Positions 18,063 through 25,712 of a stretch of DNA of 32,291 nt are shown here, one piece after another; the first letter of the stretch is position 1, and each line of letters starts with the position of its first letter. The position numbers and the translations under genes are program-made. The notes beneath the pieces are model-generated. The model saw only the letters and a list, made by a program, of their open reading frames with translations, made no database searches and had not been told where the DNA came from. Where the stretch lies: positions 1-32,291 of the forward strand of contig MFAE01000011.1 of assembly GCA_001774495.1 (NCBI GenBank), read 5' to 3'. The stretch comes from Candidatus Campbellbacteria bacterium RIFOXYC2_FULL_35_25 (GTDB taxonomy: Bacteria > Patescibacteriota > Minisyncoccia > Phycocordibacterales > UBA12079).

Positions 18063-18884
18063 TTAATTAATCTTTATAAACAAACTTTTCCAATCATTTT
18101 TTGATAAATTCTCTGCCCTTATTTTTGGTGAAAAATTTAATTCTTGAAAAGATTTATTTAAAATTTCCTTGTTTAGTTCTTTTTTTTCATCATAATCTGT
18201 AATCAAATTATTAATTAAAGTCTTTCTTTTGTGGGAAAAACCGGCTTTTACTAGATAAAAAAAGTCTTTTTCTGCTATTTTTTTATGTTTTTCTCCTTCT
18301 TTTTCTTCTTTAAAGAAATTCTTTGAAATATTATTAATCAACAAAATAGCTGAATCAACTTTTGGTTTCGGTGAAAAATTCTCGGCTTTTACTGTTTTTA
18401 CATATTTAGGATCACCATAAATTTTGACACTTATCGATAAAATACTTTCTGGTAATTGTGTAATTCTCTTTGCTACTTCTTTTTGAACCATTAAAACCAT
18501 CATCGTTGGTTGTTTTTTTTCTGATAAAAATTTTTTAACTATTTTACCTGTAATATAATAAGGTATATTTGCAACTATTTTATAATCTTCTTTTAAAAAT
18601 ATATCTTTTGCTTCAAAATCTAGAATATCCCCATAAATTACTTTTAACTTATCTTTTTTAATATAATTTTCAAACTTCTCTTCTAAATAAGAAATCAACC
18701 TTATATCTTTTTCAACAACTATAACCTTTCCAGCTTTATCTAAAAGTTTTTCAGTCAAAACACCTTTTCCTGGCCCTATTTCTAAAATAAAATCATTATC
18801 ACTGATATCAGCTGTTTCAACAATCTTATTAATAATATTACCTGACTTTAAAAAGTTTTGTCCTAGTGTTTTTTTATTCTGCAT
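18063..18884 (-). CDS. rsmA: 16S rRNA dimethyladenosine transferase
   Basis: MQNKKTLGQNFLKSGNIINKIVETADI...VLEIGPGKGVLTEKLL, NIPYYITG. Start trimmed to 18884; the upstream extension in the track is AT-repeat translation. Confidence 0.93.
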   Translation of the reverse strand: MQNKKTLGQNFLKSGNIINKIVETADISDNDFILEIGPGKGVLTEKLLDKAGKVIVVEKDIRLISYLEEKFENYIKKDKLKVIYGDILDFEAKDIFLKEDYKIVANIPYYITGKIVKKFLSEKKQPTMMVLMVQKEVAKRITQLPESILSISVKIYGDPKYVKTVKAENFSPKPKVDSAILLINNISKNFFKEEKEGEKHKKIAEKDFFYLVKAGFSHKRKTLINNLITDYDEKKELNKEILNKSFQELNFSPKIRAENLSKNDWKSLFIKIN

Positions 18885-18930
18885 ATATTGTTTATATATT
18901 ATATATATATCTATTATATATATATGATAA

Positions 18931-19089
18931 TGTGGATATGTTGATAAACTAATTAAAATCTTATTTACAAACAACTTTATACTTCTTATTAATATAACAA
19001 ACTGTTAATAAATAAACATCAACTGTTAATAAACTTTAAATAATAATAAACTTTGTTTATAAACAGTTTGATATTAGATATTTATCAAC
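18931..19089. repeat. Iteron-like cluster of GTTNATAAA with adjoining DnaA-box-like TGTGGATAT
   Basis: GTTNATAAA at 18940-18948, 19004-19012, 19025-19033, 19055-19063 and (reverse) 19081-19089; TGTGGATAT at 18931-18939; flanked by a (TA)-rich tract ~18885-18925. Confidence 0.55.
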
Positions 19090-19104
19090 CTACTTTTAAA
19101 CAGA

Positions 19105-21060
19105 TTAAAAATCTAAATAAATTATTTTTTCCTCATTATTATTTGTCTCAATAATTTCCTCTTCTATTAAATTATTACTTATATCAGATATAAATTCAGA
19201 AGGTTGATTCATTTGTCTTGAACCAAAAATAGTTCTTACTGAAGAGAAAGACAAAAATATTTTTTTTCTCGCCCTGGTTAAAGCAACATAAAACAGTCTT
19301 CTTTCTTCTTCTTTTTGATTTTCTGTTTGTCTTTCAAAATCCCTTTTACTAGGAAATAATTTATCTTCTAATCCTGTTATAAAAACATAATCAAACTCCA
19401 AACCTTTAGAAGAATGAACCGTCATAAGTTTAACCTTTTCTTTTCTTTGTTGATTTTTGTCTACCTCATCTTGGTCAGTGGCCAAAATAGCATCTTCTAA
19501 AAGCTTCTCAATTCCCTCTGGTGTTGGTAAATAATCATATTTTGTAGCCAAAGTAACAAATTCCCTTATATTTTCTAACCTTTCTTTATCCTCTTCTGTT
19601 CCATTTTTTAGTTTTTCTTCAAGGCCAGTTTCTTTTAATATAAATTTAATAGTGTCTGAAGGTTTTTCTTCTAAAGCAGTTTTTTTTATTTTGTCTATTA
19701 TTTTATAAAAATTTTCAACCTTCATTTTTACATTTGTACTCAGTTCATCTTGTTTGTTTGAAAATACTTTTAAAATAGTTAAAGGACCGATACCTCTTGG
19801 AGGAATATTAATTATCCTTTTCATATCAATCAGACTTTCTGGGTTTAAAGAACCTCTTATAAAAGACATAATATCTTTTATTTCTTTTCTTTCAAAAAAC
19901 TTTGTTCCTAATACTTGATAAGGAATATTTTCCAACATAAAATATTCTTCTAAAACCCTAGACTGAAAATTAGCCCTATATAAAATAGCAATTTCATCAG
20001 GAGAAACTTCTTTTTCTAATAATTCTTTTACCCTTTTTGCTACTTCTTGGGCTTCGTTGTTTTCTGTATAATTTGAAATTACGCTTATTTTTTCACCTTC
20101 TTCTTTGTTTGTAAAAAGATTTTTTTCTTTCCTTATTTTATTTTTCTTAATTATATCGTTAGCCGCATTTAGGATTGTTTTGGTAGAACGGTAATTTTCT
20201 TCCAATACAATAGTGTTAACTTTTTGGAAGTCTTTTTCAAAATTTAAGATATTTTCAACATCGGCTCCTCTCCATGAATAAATATTTTGGTCCATATCAC
20301 CAACAACACAAATATTGTTATTTTTTTGTGAAAGCAGTTTTGATATTTCATACTGAACCCTGTTTGTGTCTTGATACTCATCAATATGAATATATTTCCA
20401 AAGGTTTTGGTAGTGGTCTCTCACCTCGGCATCATTTTTTAAAAGAAGAGCTGTTTTTAAAAGCAAATCATCAAAGTCCAGTGCCTTTTCTTTTTCTAAA
20501 ATTTTTTCGTAATCATCCCAAACACGAGAAACTATTTTTGTAAAATATTCGGTGTTGTTTTTTTTTGCGTAATCTTTGTGTGTTAAAAAATTACCCTTCT
20601 GTCTTGAAATTACCCCAAGTATTTTTGCTGGTTCAAATAATTTTAGATCAAAATTATTTTGAATAAGTGACTCCTTTACTGCTTTTTTTGAGTCATTTTT
20701 ATCAAAAATATTAAAATATCTAGAGATATTTAGTTTTTGAGAATTTTCTCTTAGGATATGAACCCCTAAGGCATGAAATGTTTTTATAAAAGGTTTGTTT
20801 TGGTTGTTGGTCGGAAAGTTTATTTGATTATCTTCGGTAAGCATTTTTTCTATTCTCTCTTGCATTTCTTTAGAAGCCTTGTTGGTAAAGGTAACCGCCA
20901 AAATAGAAGAGGGGTTTACCCCTTCTTTTATAAGGTGAATTATTCTGTGAGTGATGGTTCTCGTTTTTCCAGCCCCTGCCCCGGCAAGGATAAGTATAGG
21001 CCCTTCTTTTTGAAGAACAGCCTCCTTTTGTGCTGGGTTTAAGTCTTTTAGGTGTTGCAT
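19105..21060 (-). CDS. UvrD/PcrA-family superfamily 1 DNA helicase
   Basis: LNPAQKEAVLQKEGPILILAGAGAGKTRTITHRI, VTFTNKASKEM, HIDEYQDTNRVQY, VHSSKGLEFDYVFITGLE, YVALTRARKK. Confidence 0.97.
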   Translation of the reverse strand: MQHLKDLNPAQKEAVLQKEGPILILAGAGAGKTRTITHRIIHLIKEGVNPSSILAVTFTNKASKEMQERIEKMLTEDNQINFPTNNQNKPFIKTFHALGVHILRENSQKLNISRYFNIFDKNDSKKAVKESLIQNNFDLKLFEPAKILGVISRQKGNFLTHKDYAKKNNTEYFTKIVSRVWDDYEKILEKEKALDFDDLLLKTALLLKNDAEVRDHYQNLWKYIHIDEYQDTNRVQYEISKLLSQKNNNICVVGDMDQNIYSWRGADVENILNFEKDFQKVNTIVLEENYRSTKTILNAANDIIKKNKIRKEKNLFTNKEEGEKISVISNYTENNEAQEVAKRVKELLEKEVSPDEIAILYRANFQSRVLEEYFMLENIPYQVLGTKFFERKEIKDIMSFIRGSLNPESLIDMKRIINIPPRGIGPLTILKVFSNKQDELSTNVKMKVENFYKIIDKIKKTALEEKPSDTIKFILKETGLEEKLKNGTEEDKERLENIREFVTLATKYDYLPTPEGIEKLLEDAILATDQDEVDKNQQRKEKVKLMTVHSSKGLEFDYVFITGLEDKLFPSKRDFERQTENQKEEERRLFYVALTRARKKIFLSFSSVRTIFGSRQMNQPSEFISDISNNLIEEEIIETNNNEEKIIYLDF

Positions 21061-21081
21061 TGGGATACTATAACATGAAAG

Positions 21082-21109
21082 AGCTCATAGCTTACAGCCT
21101 AAAGCAGAC
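21082..21109. repeat. 7-nt-period array (AGCTTAC family) upstream of the helicase gene
   Basis: AGCTCAT AGCTTAC AGCCTAA AGCAGAC. Confidence 0.75.
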
Positions 21110-21140
21110 AATAATAGAATTATAAGAGTAATGGATTATT

Positions 21141-21175
21141 AATTGTGAATCGTGAATTAAGAATTATGAATTGTG
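21141..21175. repeat. 7-nt-period array (AATTGTG family)
   Basis: AATTGTG AATCGTG AATTAAG AATTATG AATTGTG. Confidence 0.8.
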
Positions 21176-21176
21176 G

Positions 21177-21207
21177 AGATGAATTTTGGAGAAGCCAAAA
21201 TTCATCT
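21177..21207. repeat. Hairpin sharing its stem with 23508-23535
   Basis: AGATGAATTTTGG-AGAAG-CCAAAATTCATCT, 13-bp perfect stem. Confidence 0.8.
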
Positions 21208-21379
21208 GTTTAAAAATTAAAAAATTTAAAATTATTGATAAATTTCCGTTAAAAAAAATAAAAATTTTTGTATTTGGCTCTGTAGAGCCTTTTGGTTATC
21301 CCCATTCTGGTTGACCGAGACCTCTCATTTGCTAAAATTATAAGTAAGATTATCTACTATAAATAGTTTGTTAAATAGG

Positions 21380-21407
21380 TTGACTTTCTGTTTTTGTAGT
21401 ATATAAT
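21380..21407 (+). promoter_or_regulatory. Putative sigma70-type promoter for the LysM-M23 gene
   Basis: TTGACT, 16-nt spacer, TATAAT, followed by a ~140-nt leader containing palindrome GGGTTTTTAAAAACCC (21439-21454). Confidence 0.65.
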
Positions 21408-21550
21408 CTTGGGTATTGTTGAAAATTTGAATGGCAGTGGGTTTTTAAAAACCCTGGAAGACACCCGGTTATTAACTAACACTTTAACTTATTTTATCTA
21501 ACCAACAGGAATCTGATTTATCCAATAAACGGATAGAGAAGACGACAAAG

Positions 21551-22567
21551 TTGTTTTTGAAGAGACTTTTTGTTTTGAGGCTCGTTTTTGGTGTTTCTAT
21601 AGTAATTTTATTTCCCTTATCAGTACAGGCAAATATTTTTTCATTTGTTTCCGATCTTTTTAATAATAGCGTTGATATAATAGACAAGACAGCCACCAAC
21701 TCTCAAAACATGGCTTTGTTGGAAGCTTCTTTAGGTGTTGATCCTAATTTAGCCAAAGGAGGTGGCGAAATCGTGATTGTTGAGAATACCGCCCTGCTTT
21801 CAGAGACCGGCCCATCGGGGACTGTTCTTGATATTAAAGACCAAGTTGCAAGCGACCAAATAAGTATCTATGTTGTTAGGAAGGGAGACTCTCTTTCTCA
21901 GATAGCAAAAATGTTTAATGTTTCAGTAAATACCATTATTTGGGCAAACGATTTACATAAAAGTACAATTAAAGAAGGTCAAACTCTTGTTATTTTGCCG
22001 ATCTCGGGTGTGAGACATACTGTTGTTGCTGGTGAAACTTTAGCTAGTATTGCAAAGAAATATAAAGGAGATTTAGATGAAATTTCTCAATTTAATAATA
22101 TAGATTCAAAGGCCTCTTTAGCTGTTGGAGATGTCGTTGTCGTTCCTGATGGCGAAATGAATTCTTATAGTTATGGGACAACGAGTTCTGCTGTTGTTAA
22201 AGGAGCTGGAGGTCCTTCTTATAGTAGTGGTTATTATCTAAAACCAGTAAATGGTAGAAAGTCCCAAGGGCTCCATGGTTATAATGCGGTTGATATTGCG
22301 GCATCAACAGGAACCCCAATTTTTGCATCCGCTTCGGGGCAAGTTATTCTAAGTAAAAATTCTGGATGGAATGGTGGTTATGGTAATTATGTTGTTATTA
22401 AACACAATAATGGAACACAAACTCTTTATGCTCACATGAGTCAAGACATTGTTTATGTGGGGCAAGGGGTTGTCCAAGGACAAGTAATCGGTTATGTTGG
22501 GTCTACCGGAAAATCAACCGGCCCACATATTCACTTCGAGGTTCGCGGAGCTAAAAATCCATTTTAG
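21551..22567 (+). CDS. LysM-domain M23 family peptidoglycan endopeptidase
   Basis: Signal-like N-terminus; YVVRKGDSLSQIAKMFNVSVNTIIWANDL and HTVVAGETLASIAKKYKGDLDEISQFN LysM repeats; M23 GYNAVDIAASTGTPIFASASGQV...YAHMS...GPHIHFEVR. Start appears to be TTG. Confidence 0.93.
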   Translation: MFLKRLFVLRLVFGVSIVILFPLSVQANIFSFVSDLFNNSVDIIDKTATNSQNMALLEASLGVDPNLAKGGGEIVIVENTALLSETGPSGTVLDIKDQVASDQISIYVVRKGDSLSQIAKMFNVSVNTIIWANDLHKSTIKEGQTLVILPISGVRHTVVAGETLASIAKKYKGDLDEISQFNNIDSKASLAVGDVVVVPDGEMNSYSYGTTSSAVVKGAGGPSYSSGYYLKPVNGRKSQGLHGYNAVDIAASTGTPIFASASGQVILSKNSGWNGGYGNYVVIKHNNGTQTLYAHMSQDIVYVGQGVVQGQVIGYVGSTGKSTGPHIHFEVRGAKNPF

Positions 22568-22598
22568 TTTTTTGCAAAAAACTAAAATGGATTTTTAG
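22551..22598. repeat. Perfect 48-bp palindrome overlapping the 3' end of the M23 gene
   Basis: CTAAAAATCCATTTTAGTTTTTTG|CAAAAAACTAAAATGGATTTTTAG; the halves are exact reverse complements. Confidence 0.95.
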
Positions 22599-22620
22599 TG
22601 AGCAATAAGTAATAAGATTT

Positions 22621-22652
22621 AAAAAAACACCCGCAAAGCGAGTGATTTTTTG
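22621..22652. terminator. Bidirectional terminator hairpin
   Basis: AAAAAAACACCCGC-AAA-GCGAGTGATTTTTTG between convergent genes. Confidence 0.75.
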
Positions 22653-22668
22653 TTTTTTAGATTATTTT

Positions 22669-22959
22669 TTACTTTTGTTGTTCCCGACTTTTTCTTAATG
22701 TTTCTTCTGCTTCTTTTTTAACTCTATCTAATTCTCTCATTGTTGAATCTTGTTTATTTTTAGTTGTGTTTATTTCACCCTCTATCTTTCTCTCCTCTCC
22801 CTCAATTCTTCTAAGTTCTCTTTCCGCTTCTTTTCCTTTTGAGACCTCATCTTCTTTTTGTTTTTTTTCTGACTGAAGTGTTCTTAAACTTGATTCAAGT
22901 TGCATCAGTTTTGTGGTATCTTGTTGTATTTCTCTTTCTAAAGCATCTAAATTTGACAT
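22669..22959 (-). CDS. Small coiled-coil protein
   Basis: Highly charged heptad-like 96-aa ORF; function unknown. Confidence 0.65.
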   Translation of the reverse strand: MSNLDALEREIQQDTTKLMQLESSLRTLQSEKKQKEDEVSKGKEAERELRRIEGEERKIEGEINTTKNKQDSTMRELDRVKKEAEETLRKSREQQK

Positions 22960-23004
22960 ATTTTTTTAAATTAAATTTAATAATTACTAATATAATAACA
23001 TAGA

Positions 23005-23451
23005 TTATTTTTTTAAATCTATTTTCTTTTTATCAAAACCAAAGTTTTTTTCATCAATCAAATCTATAAAATCTAGTTTTAGTTTATACCAAAAATCTCC
23101 ATCTAAAATATCCATTGGTTTAGGCGGTATTTTGTAACCCCTTTTGGATAAGTGTTTGATGACTAAATCAAATCTCATTCCCTCCAGCCTTTCTGCTTTT
23201 CCTGAAAATTGTATACCAAAGTTATCTTCTTTGCTTTTATTACTGATGGTTATTGAGCCCGACACCAGATTATTTTTTTCAATAGCTTTTGAGTGTCGGC
23301 AATCTGGGGCAGACATCCAAAAAATATTTAAATCATCATCAAAAATATAAATAACATCAGCTACCCAGACTCCCCCGTCGTCAATCGTCCCTAAACTCAT
23401 TAGGTGCCCAGATTTTAAAACTTCTAGTATTCTTTGTTTAATATCTACCAT
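23005..23451 (-). CDS. Pyridoxamine 5'-phosphate oxidase-like (FMN-binding split barrel) protein
   Basis: LMSLGTIDDGGVWVADVIYIFDDDLNIFWMSAPDCRHSKAIEKNNLVSGSI pattern. Confidence 0.75.
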   Translation of the reverse strand: MVDIKQRILEVLKSGHLMSLGTIDDGGVWVADVIYIFDDDLNIFWMSAPDCRHSKAIEKNNLVSGSITISNKSKEDNFGIQFSGKAERLEGMRFDLVIKHLSKRGYKIPPKPMDILDGDFWYKLKLDFIDLIDEKNFGFDKKKIDLKK

Positions 23452-23459
23452 TTTTTTAA

Positions 23460-23508
23460 AGCTAACAGCTAACAGCTGACAGCTGACAGCCTACAGCTTA
23501 CAGCTAGA
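23460..23508. repeat. 7-nt-period array, 7 units (AGCTAAC/AGCTGAC family)
   Basis: AGCTAAC AGCTAAC AGCTGAC AGCTGAC AGCCTAC AGCTTAC AGCTAGA. Confidence 0.9.
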
Positions 23509-23535
23509 TGAATTTTGGCTAAAGCCAAAATTCAT
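23508..23535. repeat. Hairpin ATGAATTTTGGC-TAAA-GCCAAAATTCAT
   Basis: 12-bp perfect stem, directly abutting the heptamer array; stem sequence shared with 21177-21207. Confidence 0.85.
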
Positions 23536-23585
23536 TAATTATTTAATAATACAAACTTCATTTAGCAAGGCCTTGCCTTACAATT

Positions 23586-23620
23586 CTACCAACTACTCAC
23601 TACTCACTATAAACTACTTT
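23586..23620. repeat. 7-nt-period array at the comM 3' end
   Basis: CTACCAA CTACTCA CTACTCA CTATAAA CTACTTT; contains the comM stop codon. Confidence 0.85.
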
Positions 23621-25127
23621 TGGGTCTATACTGCAATGCCTCCAACAAATGATTCACCTTTATTTCTTCAGAATTATCTAGGTCTGCAATGGTGCGGGAT
23701 AGTTTAATTATTTTATGGTAAGCCCGGGCGGATAAACCAAACTGTTGAGCCGATTTATTTAAAATATCTTTTACCTCTGGGCTTAGCTGAATAAAACTTT
23801 CTATATCTCTTGCCCCCATATCGCTATTTGTTTTAGATGAGCCCAATCTCTTTATTTGTTTATTCCTAGCCGAAATCACTCTACCCTTTATTATATCAGT
23901 TTTATCGCCGTTAAAAGTTTTTTCCAATAATTTTTTATGATAAATATTTGAGACTTCCACCCACATATCAATTCTATCCACAATCGGTCCTGAGATTTTT
24001 CTTTCATAGCGAGAAATACTTGCTGGAGGGCAAATGCATTCTTTGTTTGATTTATAATTTCCACAAGGGCAAGGATTCATGGCGGCGATGAGAATAAAAT
24101 TGGCAGGGAAAATTGCTGATCCTTTAGCTCGAGAAATACTGATAATTTTGTCTTCTAGTGGTTGTCTAAGAGAATCAATTACCCTTCGGTCGAATTCTGG
24201 AAATTCATCCACAAAAAGTACCCCTTTATGAGCCAAGGTTACTTCGCCTGGTTTTGGAAAGGTTCCCCCTCCTACAATAGATACATGAGAAGAAGTATGG
24301 TGAGGAGACCTGAATGGTGGTTGGATTATCATGTTTTTATCCAACACCCCAGCAACAGAATGGATGGATGTCACCTCCAAGACATCCTCGAAGGAGAGTT
24401 GGGGGAGGATGTGGCAAAAAGCCTTCGCAAGCATAGTTTTGCCCGTTCCAGGAGGCCCGTACATAGCTATATTGTGTCCACCAGCGGCCGCGATTTCTAG
24501 CCCTCTTTTGGCTGTTTCTTGCCCTTTTATATCAGCAAAATCAATTAAGTATTCGGAATTTGTATATTTTATTTTTGTTAAAGGTTGAGGCTGTATTTCT
24601 TCTTGAGAATTTGTATCTAAATGATTTAATACTTGTTTCAAATCTTCCACTCCATAGATTGTAATTCCTTCTATTAAAGCTCCTTCCAAAACATTTTCTT
24701 TTGGTAGATAAACCTCTTGGAAACCTTGTCTCTTGGCTTCCCTAACTAAAGGCAAAACCCCTTTTATTCTTCGGAGTTTCCCGTCCAAAGAAAGTTCCCC
24801 TAAAAATATTTTACTGGCTGGGTCAAAATTAGTTTTATCTGTGGCTAATAAATAAGCTAAAGCAATTCCCAAATCAAATTTAGGTCCTTCTTTTTTAATA
24901 TCAGCCGGAGCCAAAGCAATTACAATCTTTCCTTGGTTGCTTTTAGGTGATTTAAAGCCAGAATTTTTTATAGCAGCCGATACTCTGTCACGAGATTCCT
25001 CAACAGCTTTATCAGGAAGACCAACAACAGAAAAATGATGTAAGCCTTTTGAAATATCAACCTCAATATCAATGATATGAGCTTTGAGGAGATTTGTTTG
25101 GGCAGAATATACTTTGGAGAAAGACAT
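23607..25127 (-). CDS. comM: YifB/ComM-family Mg-chelatase-like AAA+ ATPase
   Basis: MSFSKVYSAQTNLLKAHIIDIEVDISKGLHHFSVVGLPDKAVEESRDRV, MYGPPGTGKTMLAKAF, AAMNPCPCGNY. Start trimmed to 25127. Confidence 0.95.
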   Translation of the reverse strand: MSFSKVYSAQTNLLKAHIIDIEVDISKGLHHFSVVGLPDKAVEESRDRVSAAIKNSGFKSPKSNQGKIVIALAPADIKKEGPKFDLGIALAYLLATDKTNFDPASKIFLGELSLDGKLRRIKGVLPLVREAKRQGFQEVYLPKENVLEGALIEGITIYGVEDLKQVLNHLDTNSQEEIQPQPLTKIKYTNSEYLIDFADIKGQETAKRGLEIAAAGGHNIAMYGPPGTGKTMLAKAFCHILPQLSFEDVLEVTSIHSVAGVLDKNMIIQPPFRSPHHTSSHVSIVGGGTFPKPGEVTLAHKGVLFVDEFPEFDRRVIDSLRQPLEDKIISISRAKGSAIFPANFILIAAMNPCPCGNYKSNKECICPPASISRYERKISGPIVDRIDMWVEVSNIYHKKLLEKTFNGDKTDIIKGRVISARNKQIKRLGSSKTNSDMGARDIESFIQLSPEVKDILNKSAQQFGLSARAYHKIIKLSRTIADLDNSEEIKVNHLLEALQYRPKSSL

Positions 25128-25141
25128 AGGGATAAGTATAA

Positions 25142-25219
25142 ACCCCCACACCTTTTATTGCATTGCAAAATATGTGGATATTTTCTTCCTGATATTTTTA
25201 CAACAAAAGGTGTGGGGGT
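25142..25219. repeat. Inverted repeat ACCCCCACACCTTTT...AAAAGGTGTGGGGGT
   Basis: 15-nt perfect arms at 25142-25156 and 25205-25219, 48-nt spacer. The left arm lies in the comM promoter. Confidence 0.85.
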
Positions 25220-25220
25220 A

Positions 25221-25248
25221 AAGTAGCAAGTATCAAGTAACAAGTTTA
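25221..25248. repeat. 7-nt-period array (AAGTATC family)
   Basis: AAGTAGC AAGTATC AAGTAAC AAGTTTA. Confidence 0.8.
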
Positions 25249-25256
25249 TAAAAAAC

Positions 25257-25286
25257 AAAAAAACACCCCCAACGGGGTGTTTTTTA
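25257..25286. terminator. Rho-independent terminator of the DksA-like gene
   Basis: AAAAAACACCCC-CAAC-GGGGTGTTTTTT. Confidence 0.88.
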
Positions 25287-25297
25287 TTTTGGAATTA

Positions 25298-25672
25298 TTA
25301 CCTCAAGTTTGTGTTTATGTGTTCTTTACAGGTTCGTGCTGAAGGATTTGCTTCCAACCTCGCTTCTTCTATTGGTTTGCCGTCTACTTCACAAAGACCA
25401 TAAGTTTCTTCCTCTATTTTTTCTAGAGCTAACTTTACATTATTATATTTAGCTTCTAAATCGTTTAAAATAGCGGAGTTACTTTCAAAATCATCTATTG
25501 AGTCAGCTACTTCGTTTAAATCTGCACCAGGAATATTTTCTTCTGGTTGTTTAGCTTCCCAGTCGTTTGGATTTGATGGGTTTCTTCTTCCCACACTTTC
25601 CAATTCTTTTTCTAGATTTGCTAATTCTTTATCTAATTTTTCTTTATATTTTTTTAAATCTATTTTATTCAT
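25298..25672 (-). CDS. DksA/TraR-like protein with altered zinc-finger ligands
   Basis: Coiled-coil N-terminus, then EETYGLCEVDGKPIEEARLEANPSARTCKEH. Confidence 0.85.
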   Translation of the reverse strand: MNKIDLKKYKEKLDKELANLEKELESVGRRNPSNPNDWEAKQPEENIPGADLNEVADSIDDFESNSAILNDLEAKYNNVKLALEKIEEETYGLCEVDGKPIEEARLEANPSARTCKEHINTNLR

Positions 25673-25712
25673 GATCTTAATATTATCATATAATCACAAT
25701 TATGAACATTTA

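Noticed and set aside
21276-21289. GGCTCTGTAGAGCC as terminator or tRNA arm
   Set aside because: Only a 6-bp stem with a weak T-run; no cloverleaf could be built around it.
21484-21699. 71-aa minus ORF
   Set aside because: Antisense to the leader and signal-peptide region of the LysM-M23 gene.
23460-23508. Heptamer array as a CRISPR
   Set aside because: 7-nt units without spacers of CRISPR length and no cas genes; it is a short tandem array.
24162-24588. Plus-strand ORFs opposite comM
   Set aside because: Antisense shadows of the conserved ComM ATPase domain.
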